Shown piece after piece: positions 54,719 through 60,826 of a stretch of DNA of 64,000 nucleotides; positions within the stretch are counted from its first letter, which is position 1; every line of letters begins with the position of its first letter. Source of the stretch: Acidobacteriota bacterium. GTDB lineage: Bacteria; Acidobacteriota; Terriglobia; UBA7540. Both the position numbers and the translations under genes were made by a program. The DNA lies in NCBI GenBank assembly GCA_023474345.1, contig JAMCXS010000027.1, positions 1 through 64,000 on the forward strand, written 5' to 3'. Under the pieces are notes generated by a model. That model saw only the letters and a list, made by a program, of their open reading frames with translations. It made no database searches and was not told where the DNA came from.

Positions 54719-55480
54719 TTAGTTCAGCTCGATCTTCAGACCGTCGTAGGCCAGTTGCACGTTGGGAGGCAGCCCGGCATTCGTTTCCTCGTGATGCAGT
54801 TCGTGGGCGATGTGCGTGAAATACGCCCGAGCGGGTTTGAGTTGCTCCACCAGCCTGAGGGAATTTTCGACGGTGGAATGCGTTGGATGCGGCTTGTGCC
54901 GCAGCGCATCGAGAATCAAGACATCCAGTCCCTCAAGCAAAGGCAGCGTTTCCTCCGGGATGGTGCTGAAGTCGGTCACGTAAGCCGTATTGTTGAAACG
55001 AAACCCCAGAACGGGGAGATTCCCATGCAGAACGGTTATCGGGATCATGCGCTGTTCCCATAGATCGAAAGGGCCGTCGATCAGATGAGGATCGATTTTC
55101 AAGATTCCCCCGTAAGCGTATGTTTGCTCGAAGATGTAGGCGAAGATGCGCCGCAGGCTCTGCATGCAGCGCGTGTCGGCATAAATGGGAATGGGAGTTC
55201 GCTGCCGGAAAAAGAACGGGCGAACATCATCAAGGCCTAACACGTGGTCGGCGTGGGCGTGTGTAAATACGATAGCATCGACCCGCTCGATTTTTTCCCG
55301 CAAAGCCTGAGCGCGAAAATCGGGCGTGGTATCAATCACCACGGTCCGCCCCGAGTATTCGAGCATCAAAGAGGGTCGGGTGCGTTTGTCGTGGGGAGCG
55401 GACGATGTGCAAACCGAGCAACGGCAGCCGAGAAGAGGAACCCCTGTGGATGTGCCTGTGCCCAGGAAGGTCAGTTTCAT
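54719..55480 (-). CDS. PhnP-like MBL-fold phosphodiesterase
   Basis: Protein of 253 aa: MKLTFLGTGTSTGVPLLGCRCSVCTS at the start, with three cysteines as in PhnP-type structural zinc sites. IDTTPDFRAQAL and the metal motif FTHAHADHVLGLDDVRPF follow, then YVTDFSTIPEE and LDALRHKPHPTHSTVENSLRLVEQLKPARAYFTHIAHELHHEE. PhnP hydrolyses cyclic ribose phosphates; without other phn genes nearby, a general phosphodiesterase role is safer. Its ATG overlaps the DUF1844 stop by four bases, and ribF follows after 3 bases. Confidence 0.9.
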   Translation of the reverse strand: MKLTFLGTGTSTGVPLLGCRCSVCTSSAPHDKRTRPSLMLEYSGRTVVIDTTPDFRAQALREKIERVDAIVFTHAHADHVLGLDDVRPFFFRQRTPIPIYADTRCMQSLRRIFAYIFEQTYAYGGILKIDPHLIDGPFDLWEQRMIPITVLHGNLPVLGFRFNNTAYVTDFSTIPEETLPLLEGLDVLILDALRHKPHPTHSTVENSLRLVEQLKPARAYFTHIAHELHHEETNAGLPPNVQLAYDGLKIELN

Positions 55481-55920
55481 TTGCGCTTGCTTACCCGTTG
55501 CTTCTGGACTTCAATAAAGCTCATCCGGAGTTCATAAAGTACTTCATCGAGTAGTCTAGCCTCTTCCGCGGAAAGGTTGCCCCGGGTCTTTTCCTGCAAG
55601 ACTTCGAGGAGATCGATGGTTCGGCGGCAATTTACAAAGTCCGGAGAAATGTACTCTCCGCCGGGGCCGGGCAGCAAGCCTAGCTGAAACATTGCGGTAG
55701 TGCTCAGATAAGACACGAGGGTGGCAAACCTCGCCGAGTCCTCTGGAACCGTCGGTTCTGACTCCTGTGCGGCCGCAGGTTCCGTATCCTCCCGGACTTG
55801 GTCCCGAGCCTCGGGCTCTTGCGTTCTCTCGAGTTGGCTGGGCACGCGCTCACCTTCGCTGGTGAACGGGCGTCGATCCACTACCTTGAAACCTGAAGAT
55901 TCAACCTTCTCGTCCGCCAT
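55477..55920 (-). CDS. DUF1844 domain protein
   Basis: Protein of 147 aa. The first ~65 residues are Glu/Arg-rich and probably disordered. The C-terminal domain FATLVSYLSTTAMFQLGLLPGPGGEYISPDFVNCRRTIDLLEVLQEKTRGNLSAEEARLLDEVLYELRMSFIE is the DUF1844 signature, found mostly in Acidobacteria, Planctomycetes and deltaproteobacteria-like groups. Function unknown. It is first in an operon with the MBL and ribF genes, and the 3.5-kb transposon begins 85 bases upstream of its start. Confidence 0.88.
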   Translation of the reverse strand: MADEKVESSGFKVVDRRPFTSEGERVPSQLERTQEPEARDQVREDTEPAAAQESEPTVPEDSARFATLVSYLSTTAMFQLGLLPGPGGEYISPDFVNCRRTIDLLEVLQEKTRGNLSAEEARLLDEVLYELRMSFIEVQKQRVSKRK

Positions 55921-55997
55921 CGTATCCCTTTCCTGAACCCCTGTGATGAATTGAAAATCTTAGTGTAGCAACAATCCTGCAGCCCAACAAGAGAGCG

Positions 55998-56005
55998 GAG
56001 AGGCT
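55998..56005 (+). repeat. Left 8-bp target-site duplication of the transposon
   Basis: GAGAGGCT directly precedes the left terminal inverted repeat and is repeated exactly after the right one at 59529-59536. An 8-bp duplication fits IS1- and IS1595-type transposases. Confidence 0.9.
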
Positions 56006-56024
56006 GGTAGTGGTATAGTTTGAA
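56006..56024 (+). repeat. Left terminal inverted repeat of the transposon
   Basis: GGTAGTGGTATAGTTTGAA matches the reverse complement of 59510-59528 at 18 of 19 positions, with looser similarity continuing inward (AAAT against GAAT). Confidence 0.92.
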
Positions 56025-56069
56025 AATTCCCTCTCTTGACTCCGCTGGTAGGCATGGCATTATGGAGTC

Positions 56070-56192
56070 ATGAAAAAATCAAAGCCGCGACCAAAACCAA
56101 AACGCAAGCCAACCGAGAAACAGCCTAAAGAAGATTTTAATCAAGCCGCCTTCCGGGTCGCTCAACAGACGATCCGGCAATCCGAGTCGTAA
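56070..56192 (+). CDS. 40-aa basic protein in the transposon
   Basis: ATG 56070 to TAA encodes a Lys/Arg/Pro-rich first half (MKKSKPRPKPKRKPTEKQPK) and a helical second half (EDFNQAAFRVAQQTIRQSES). The second half reminds me of short uncharacterised proteins found in several soil bacteria with a D-x-N-Q-x-A-x-R-V core. A TTGACT box at 56036-56041 with a CATTAT-like -10 would place the transcript start at or near the ATG, suggesting a leaderless message; GGAG two bases before ATG is too close to act normally. Function unknown; a DNA-binding role is possible from composition. Confidence 0.55.
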   Translation: MKKSKPRPKPKRKPTEKQPKEDFNQAAFRVAQQTIRQSES

Positions 56193-56241
56193 CGCAACCC
56201 CTCATATCGAACCCAGAAGCTTGCATAGCTAAAATTCATGC

Positions 56242-56290
56242 TTGACAAGCCTATAACTATTTGCTACGGTAGCACAATAGGAGGTATGAA
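56242..56290 (+). promoter_or_regulatory. Promoter with small palindrome and ribosome site for the 130-aa gene
   Basis: A perfect -35 TTGACA (56242-56247) is followed after 17 bases by a poor -10 position (TACGGT) that lies in an 11-base palindrome GCTACGGTAGC (56263-56273). AGGAGG (56279-56284) is correctly spaced to ATG 56291. The GCTACG core recurs in the other two promoters of the element, pointing to a common regulator. Confidence 0.55.
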
Positions 56291-56683
56291 ATGTTCAGGC
56301 CGCCCACCACGGAAGAGGTTGACTCGGAACTTCGGGATTTAGAGGTCAAGCTTCTAGAGTATAACAAACTCATCGAGCGGAAGCAAACGCTTCTAGAGTA
56401 TAAAGCCGTGCTAGCGAAAATGAATCCTAACGGCGCAAAGGTCGCAGAGGACGTACCGTCTCCTAGCCAGGTACCAACTTTGGGGACCGTAGAGGCTGCA
56501 AGGAGGGTACTTGCATCGGTCCCAGAAATGCAGATAGGCAACATTGTATTAGAGGCTCGTAGGATCGGCTGGCACGGTAGTGGGAATGATCGTACGGATA
56601 AAAATAGATTCTTCGCTGCAATGTACAGGAAGAAGGACCTATTTGAGAGATCATCCAATGGAGCTTGGAAACTGAGGAAATAG
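56291..56683 (+). CDS. Coiled-coil plus winged-helix-like protein of the transposon
   Basis: Protein of 130 aa that I do not recognise at family level. Residues ~8-50 form a charged coiled coil (EEVDSELRDLEVKLLEYNKLIERKQTLLEYKAVLAKM). After a linker (SPSQVPTLGT) the C-terminal ~65 residues (VEAARRVLASVPEMQIGNIVLEARRIGW..., then NRFFAAMYRKKDLFERSSNGAWKL) have the helix-helix-wing pattern of HARE/HB1-type winged helices that end in F-x-G-x-W-x-L. Such domains often link chromatin or restriction functions to DNA. A regulatory or DNA-targeting role in the element is inferred. It ends 1 base before a strong hairpin terminator. Confidence 0.65.
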   Translation: MFRPPTTEEVDSELRDLEVKLLEYNKLIERKQTLLEYKAVLAKMNPNGAKVAEDVPSPSQVPTLGTVEAARRVLASVPEMQIGNIVLEARRIGWHGSGNDRTDKNRFFAAMYRKKDLFERSSNGAWKLRK

Positions 56684-56684
56684 A

Positions 56685-56716
56685 AACAGCCAGTAAGTGC
56701 CACCTTACTGGCTGTT
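56685..56716. terminator. Hairpin terminator inside the transposon
   Basis: AACAGCCAGTAAG and CTTACTGGCTGTT form a perfect 13-bp stem with a 6-base loop, immediately after the TAG of the 130-aa gene. The 3' side continues CAAAACG rather than a T-run. As the stem begins with AA it would leave a short U-tract in both directions, so it may act on both strands. Confidence 0.75.
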
Positions 56717-56820
56717 CAAAACGTCAAATCCGATTCGCACTCAGAAAGGACGCTACACGTGTTTTTATACTACATTCGCGGACCACCAGTCAAGACCAAA
56801 CTCGCCCATTGGGGAACATT

Positions 56821-56849
56821 CGGGGAGTGCTTAAATCTAGTGCTCCCCG
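56821..56849. repeat. GC-rich hairpin before the tRNA-like structure
   Basis: CGGGGAGTGC and GTGCTCCCCG pair over ten positions with two G-T wobbles around a 9-base AT-rich loop. It lies 11 bases upstream of the tRNA-like sequence and may belong to the same RNA. Confidence 0.6.
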
Positions 56850-56859
56850 CAACTAAGTA

Positions 56860-56934
56860 AGGCCCGGAAGGCGAACGGTTCAGCCGCAGCCCTTGCAAAG
56901 TCTGAGAACTGGGTTCGACTCCCAGACGGGCCTT
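56860..56934 (+). ncRNA. tRNA-like cloverleaf with 8-base anticodon-type loop
   Basis: Acceptor AGGCCCG pairs with CGGGCCT. A D-like arm GGC/GCC has a loop containing CGGTTC. An anticodon-like stem CAGCC/GTCTG (one C-U mismatch) closes the 8-base loop CTTGCAAA. The T arm CTGGG/CCCAG has a canonical TTCGACT loop. One unpaired A separates the T arm from the acceptor. The flanks continue pairing (AGTAA with TTACT), extending the acceptor helix beyond a normal tRNA. The centre of the loop would read GCA (Cys) or UGC (Ala) depending on register. The departures from the canonical form mean it may be a degenerate tRNA, a tRNA mimic, or part of a terminator for the 49-aa gene whose stop codon it touches. 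Confidence 0.5.
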
Positions 56935-57083
56935 TACTTCATTTTATCACGCTTCTCTTGTTCCTTGGCCCAGCGTGCTTCAACTGCCTTGCGTGCGCTT
57001 TCGCTCCGCTCTCGCGGCGTTAGATTCTTCGCCCTCGCCTTTCCGCCTTTTCTTCCCAGTGCTACAGCATGAGGATTTTTCAT
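56934..57083 (-). CDS. 49-aa KGG-type basic protein, apparently leaderless
   Basis: From ATG 57083 the peptide reads MKNPHAVALGRKGGKARAKN, then LTPRERSESARKAVEARWAKEQEKRDKMK. The G-R-x-G-G-K-A-R-A...LTPxxRSExARKAxxARW pattern is a recurrent short motif in bacterial and phage small proteins of unknown function, probably DNA-binding. A longer frame from 57122 would overlap its own promoter. The -10 TACACT (57095-57090) lies about seven bases before the ATG, so the transcript should begin at or next to the start codon without a leader. It is divergent from the transposase gene and is a candidate autoregulator acting at the shared palindromic site. Confidence 0.7.
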   Translation of the reverse strand: MKNPHAVALGRKGGKARAKNLTPRERSESARKAVEARWAKEQEKRDKMK

Positions 57084-57089
57084 GCTGTT

Positions 57090-57118
57090 AGTGTATACGT
57101 AGCGGTAAGAACTGTCAA
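57090..57118 (-). promoter_or_regulatory. Divergent promoter with partial operator for the 49-aa gene
   Basis: Minus strand: TTGACA (57118-57113), 17-base spacer, TACACT (57095-57090). The + strand sequence ATACGTAGCG at 57095-57104 equals the left half of the palindrome in the transposase promoter, while the right half is only partly kept (14 of 18 positions overall). It overlaps the -10 side of the spacer. Confidence 0.7.
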
Positions 57119-57151
57119 GCAAAATATTTTCGTTGGATGCTCATTTTTCTC

Positions 57152-57181
57152 TTGACTTTAATACGTAGCGCTACGTATAAT
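57152..57181 (+). promoter_or_regulatory. Transposase-operon promoter with 18-bp palindromic operator
   Basis: TTGACT (57152-57157), 18-base spacer, perfect TATAAT (57176-57181). The perfect palindrome ATACGTAGCGCTACGTAT (57161-57178) fills the spacer and enters the -10 box, so a bound dimer would block RNA polymerase. Transcription should start near 57188, 18 bases before the transposase ATG. Confidence 0.85.
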
Positions 57182-57205
57182 GGACCCATAAGTTGAGAGG
57201 ACGCC

Positions 57206-58030
57206 ATGAACAGATTGAACAGAGAAAAACAAGCCCAGATGGTAGCGGCACTCGTAGAAGGCAATTCCATAAATTCCACCGTGCGTATGACCAGAGTCTC
57301 CAAGGTCACAATCTTGAAGCTGATTAGAGACCTTGGAAACGCTTGCGCCAATTATCAGGACCGCACGTTTCGCAACCTGAAATGCAAGCGGATTCAATGT
57401 GATGAAATCTGGCAATTCTGCTACTGCAAGGAAAAGAACATTCCCGCTAAATTGAAAGGCAAGTTTGGATATGGTGACGTGTGGACTTGGGTTGCGATTG
57501 AAGCAGACACGAAGCTTGTTCCTGCCTTCATGATCGGAAACCGCGACGGGCAGTCGGCTATAATGTTCATTGATGATCTGAAGAGCCGGCTTGCTAATCG
57601 GGTTCAATTGACTACCGATGGGCTGAAGGTTTACCTAGAAGCGGTTGAGGGTGCATTTGGAGCGGACATCGACTATGCCCAACTAATTAAGATTTACGGA
57701 GCGACACAAGAGGAAACGCGCTACAGCCCAGCCGAGTGCATCGGCTGCGAAAGTAAAATCGTTCAAGGCAAACCGGATATAAAGTACGTTTCCACTAGCT
57801 ACGTGGAAAGGCAGAATCTCACCATGCGGATGAGCATGAGGCGTTTTACTCGCCTGACAAACGGGTTTTCAAAGAAAGTTGAGAACCATGCTTACGCTGT
57901 GGCGATTCACTATATGCATTACAACTTCTGCCGGATTCACAAGACTCTAAGGGTTACTCCTGCGATGGAGGCTGGAATTACAGATCACGTCTGGACAATC
58001 AAGGAAATGCTTGATAGAGTCGGCCTCTAG
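57206..58030 (+). CDS. IS1-like DDE transposase
   Basis: Protein of 274 aa. An N-terminal helix-turn-helix (REKQAQMVAALVEGNSINSTVRMTRVSKVTILKLIRDLG) precedes the catalytic domain, with the first Asp in IQCDEIWQFCY, the second in QLTTDGLKVY and the Glu in TSYVERQNLTMRMSMRRFTRLTNGFSKK, followed by HYMHYNFCRIHKTLRVTPAMEAG. This wording is what databases call IS1-family transposase with a single frame, unlike E. coli IS1 InsA/InsB, which needs a frameshift. GAGG lies 7 bases before the ATG. Its TAG is followed immediately by the ATG of the methyltransferase-nuclease gene. Together with the inverted repeats and 8-bp duplication it should mobilise the whole 3.5-kb element. Confidence 0.9.
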   Translation: MNRLNREKQAQMVAALVEGNSINSTVRMTRVSKVTILKLIRDLGNACANYQDRTFRNLKCKRIQCDEIWQFCYCKEKNIPAKLKGKFGYGDVWTWVAIEADTKLVPAFMIGNRDGQSAIMFIDDLKSRLANRVQLTTDGLKVYLEAVEGAFGADIDYAQLIKIYGATQEETRYSPAECIGCESKIVQGKPDIKYVSTSYVERQNLTMRMSMRRFTRLTNGFSKKVENHAYAVAIHYMHYNFCRIHKTLRVTPAMEAGITDHVWTIKEMLDRVGL

Positions 58031-59488
58031 ATGGAAATACCGACTCAGATCATTTACTGCGGTGACTGCCTTCAACAGCTAAGCAAGCTACCTGACTCAA
58101 GTGTCGATCTCATCTACATTGATCCGCCTTTCAACTCCAACCGCAATTACGAAGTGTTTTGGGGAGAGGCCAAAGAGAAGCGAGCCTTCGAGGACCGCCA
58201 CGCATCGACCGCTGCATATATCGACTTCATGCGCCCGCGATGTGTGCAACTGGCGCGCGTCCTCAAACCTACCGGGAGCTTTTACTATCACTGCGACTGG
58301 CACGCCAGCCACTACGTCAAGGTCATGCTCGACCAGATTTTCGGAGAGAACAGTTTCCAGAACGAAATTATCTGGAAGAGGATTACCGCACATTCCGACA
58401 CTCACGGTTTTGGTCACGTTCATGATGTGGTCTTTCGCTACTCAAACGGGGGCAAGCCAACATTTAACGTTGAACTAAAGCCCTATCCGCAAGAGTACAA
58501 GGACCGCTATTTTATTTTTGAGGATGAATACGTCAAGACCCGTGGCAAGCATTGGCGTGCCGACATTACGGGAGCCGGTTTGCGGAATGGAGAAACCGGA
58601 AAAATATGGCGCGGGTTCGATCCCTCCCAAATTGGGCACGGAAGGCACTGGATGCAACCGCCAGCAGAGTTAGACAAGCTGTTAGAAGAAGGGCGGATTT
58701 ATCTTCCGCCGGACGGTGGAGTTCCAAAATGGAAACGATATGAAAATGAATTAAAGGGGGTTCCGGTTGACTCTATTTGGGTTGACGTGCCATCACTGGC
58801 GGGGCTTTCAAAGTCGGCCAAAGAATCCCTCGGCTACCCGACACAGAAACCACTCGCGCTATTGAATCGGATTATCAAAGCCAGTAGCAATCCGGGCCAA
58901 ATTGTTTTGGACGGCTTTTGCGGCTGCGGTACGGCCTTGGTATCGGCTCAAAATCTTGGCCGCAAATGGATAGGAATCGACATTTCACCGACCGCTTGCC
59001 GGGTCATGGCGAAGAGGCTTGTGAAAGACTGCGGGCTCATCGAAGGCAAGAATTTCGTGGTGCGAGATCTACCGTGGTCTGAATCGCGGTTGCGTAAAAT
59101 TCCGCCGTTCGAGTTCGAGAATTGGGCCGTAATCGCGCTAGGCGGCATCAAGAATAAGGCACAAGTGGGAGACATGGGGATTGACGGCAGAATCTATCCA
59201 GCGCACGCCACACCGAAAGGCGGAAAGAAGGCCGGGGAATTGGACTTTATGGATACGTGGTATCCGATTCAAGTGAAGCAAAAAGACAAAGCTGGAAGGC
59301 CCGATATCGACACATTCGAGGCCATAATGATGCGTGAGAATCGCGCTAAAGGGTTCTTTGTGTCGTTCGACTTTAGTCACGACGCCTTGACCGAAATCGA
59401 CAGGTTTTTCCGACGCGAGCATCGCGTCATCGTGCCCTTGACCGTACGAGATATCTTGGAAGAGGAAATAGCTGCAAAGCTGTCCTAG
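58031..59488 (+). CDS. DNA methyltransferase fused to a restriction-endonuclease-like domain
   Basis: Protein of 485 aa. Residues ~1-340 are a beta-class N4-cytosine/N6-adenine methyltransferase: the catalytic DPPF is at residues 31-34 (LIYIDPPFNSNRNY), and the SAM motif is late, at about residue 294 (VLDGFCGCGTALVSAQNLGRKWIGIDIS), preceded by YPTQKPLALLNRII. Residues ~360-485 form a second domain (FENWAVIALGGI, VGDMGIDGRIYP, WYPIQVKQKDKAG, KGFFVSFDFSHDA) with the D...Q-x-K layout of Mrr-type PD-(D/E)xK nucleases. This suggests a single-chain restriction-modification enzyme or a methyltransferase with a nuclease-derived specificity domain. Translation begins on the base after the transposase stop, so synthesis is coupled to it. 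The target sequence cannot be read. Confidence 0.88.
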   Translation: MEIPTQIIYCGDCLQQLSKLPDSSVDLIYIDPPFNSNRNYEVFWGEAKEKRAFEDRHASTAAYIDFMRPRCVQLARVLKPTGSFYYHCDWHASHYVKVMLDQIFGENSFQNEIIWKRITAHSDTHGFGHVHDVVFRYSNGGKPTFNVELKPYPQEYKDRYFIFEDEYVKTRGKHWRADITGAGLRNGETGKIWRGFDPSQIGHGRHWMQPPAELDKLLEEGRIYLPPDGGVPKWKRYENELKGVPVDSIWVDVPSLAGLSKSAKESLGYPTQKPLALLNRIIKASSNPGQIVLDGFCGCGTALVSAQNLGRKWIGIDISPTACRVMAKRLVKDCGLIEGKNFVVRDLPWSESRLRKIPPFEFENWAVIALGGIKNKAQVGDMGIDGRIYPAHATPKGGKKAGELDFMDTWYPIQVKQKDKAGRPDIDTFEAIMMRENRAKGFFVSFDFSHDALTEIDRFFRREHRVIVPLTVRDILEEEIAAKLS

Positions 59489-59509
59489 CACGGTTCGTGC
59501 CTTAGATTC

Positions 59510-59528
59510 TTCAAACTGTACCACTACC
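59510..59528 (-). repeat. Right terminal inverted repeat of the transposon
   Basis: Read on the minus strand the end is GGTAGTGGTACAGTTTGAA, one base different from the left end. It begins 22 bases after the stop codon of the methyltransferase-nuclease gene, so the coding cargo fills the element to its edge. Confidence 0.92.
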
Positions 59529-59536
59529 GAGAGGCT
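59529..59536 (+). repeat. Right 8-bp target-site duplication
   Basis: GAGAGGCT, identical to 55998-56005 on the other side of the element. Confidence 0.9.
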
Positions 59537-59938
59537 CGGTCCTGGATGAACTGTCGAAAGCCCATGCCATTGTCATCCAGACCTTCAGCCGCCGTCAACC
59601 TGGGGATACACGCAGTCGGTTTGTTTGAGCTGCGGATCCACGTCAAGAGCAGCTGGCCGTGGTACCGGCCCGGACCACCTCGGGCCAGGGCATCTAACGG
59701 GACTTTGTCCAGCCCGGCGAGCAAGTAAGAACGCGATGGCCCCGCTTAGAAAGGTTATACGGAACTGATATTTAGCTGTGGTGATAAGACTGCCTAAGCG
59801 GTCAGTAAATCTGATGGGTCGGCCATTAAACGGGCCGGCAAGATTACCGTGGGTTGTTCGACTATATCGTAGCGCTCTATCGACCGATGACCGGCCTTCG
59901 GCGCTCCGTGTTCGAAGGTTCCAGAATGATGCCCATGT
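59529..59938. other. Intergenic stretch right of the transposon
   Basis: About 400 bases. Frames at 59524-59724 (minus) and 59546-59728 (plus) overlap each other and have no recognised pattern or ribosome site. No promoter or terminator was identified. Confidence 0.4.
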
Positions 59939-60640
59939 TTAGTGCATCACCCAGCCGCCATCCACTGCCAGAGTCTGTCCCGTCATTCCATCGCCCAGAT
60001 AGGACGCCAGGAAAACGCAAGCCCGGGCAACGTCGATCGGCAAGATGCGGCGTTGCAAGCACTGCTGAGCCACCATCGCCGAAACCTGCGCCGGATTCAC
60101 GAAGTTCGGTTCACCTTCCGTTTCAATCGCTCCCGGGGCGATACAGTTCACATGAACATTGTCGGTCCCGAATTCTCTTGCCAACGCACGCGTGAAGCCG
60201 ATCACGCCTCCTTTGGCGGCCGTATAGTGCACCAGCCGCTTGACGCCGAGGTAAAAATTGATGGAAGCGACATTGACAATTTTCCCACCACGCCGTGCGG
60301 TCATTGCCGGTGCTACTGCCTGGGTGCAATGGAACATTCCCTTCAAATTTACATCCAGCGTTTCATCCCACTGCTGTTCGGTCATGGACAGAAAATCCTG
60401 CCGCGGATATATGCCCGCGTTATTCACTAAAACGTCAATCCGCCCTTCGCGGCGAAGCACCTCGTCAACCGCGCGTTGCACTTCCGTTCGGGACCGTACA
60501 TCGGCCGTCAAGACTGCCTCGCCAGAGGTTCGATCGAGCACAAATACGTGCGCCCCTTCCTCCGCGAACAGTTGGACGATAGCCGCTCCTATGCCAGCGG
60601 CACCTCCCGTAATTACAGCGACTTTATCTTGAAGCAACAT
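59939..60640 (-). CDS. SDR-family oxidoreductase
   Basis: Classical short-chain dehydrogenase of 233 aa. The cofactor motif is TGGAAGIGAAIVQLF, with VFVLDRTSG placing an Asp at the end of strand 2 (NAD preference). NNAGIYPRQDF, the catalytic Ser in VNVASINFYLG and Y-x3-K in YTAAKGGVIGFTRALARE follow. CIAPGAIETEG and GQTLAVDGGWVMH complete the fold. Likely substrate is a sugar or polyol, judging from the neighbouring zinc dehydrogenase, SIS isomerase and ROK kinase. It is the downstream gene of a minus-strand pair with the dehydrogenase at 60827-61960. Confidence 0.9.
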   Translation of the reverse strand: MLLQDKVAVITGGAAGIGAAIVQLFAEEGAHVFVLDRTSGEAVLTADVRSRTEVQRAVDEVLRREGRIDVLVNNAGIYPRQDFLSMTEQQWDETLDVNLKGMFHCTQAVAPAMTARRGGKIVNVASINFYLGVKRLVHYTAAKGGVIGFTRALAREFGTDNVHVNCIAPGAIETEGEPNFVNPAQVSAMVAQQCLQRRILPIDVARACVFLASYLGDGMTGQTLAVDGGWVMH

Positions 60641-60826
60641 AAGCCTTATCTCCTCCTGGTTTCCGCGCCATCATCGCAAATCATGAACTCCGCCTGATTG
60701 TTGCGGATAGAATCGAATGCCGAAAAAAGCGCATGCCGGCTTTCCCCATCTCTGTTTTCTGGTCCGAGGACGAGGCCAGCCCGTGCGCAGGCGACAAGCC
60801 GAGTCGATTGTTCGCCGAGCACGCAA

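Larger units (their letters stand above)
56006..59528. mobile_element. 3.5-kb transposon with IS1-like transposase and methyltransferase-nuclease cargo
   Basis: The ends are 19-bp inverted repeats: GGTAGTGGTATAGTTTGAA at 56006-56024, and GGTAGTGGTACAGTTTGAA read on the minus strand from 59528 to 59510, with one mismatch. Just outside, GAGAGGCT is directly repeated. Inside are, left to right, a 40-aa basic protein, a coiled-coil/winged-helix-like protein, a hairpin terminator, a tRNA-like cloverleaf, a divergent 49-aa KGG-type protein, a DDE transposase and a methyltransferase-endonuclease fusion. All frames are open, so the element looks recent and functional. Ends starting GGT and an 8-bp duplication fit the IS1 family, in which passenger genes are rare; an IS1595-type relative is the main alternative. 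Confidence 0.9.

Noticed and set aside
59524-59728. Two overlapping short frames right of the transposon
   Set aside because: Opposite-strand frames of similar length and no motif; neither has a plausible start signal.
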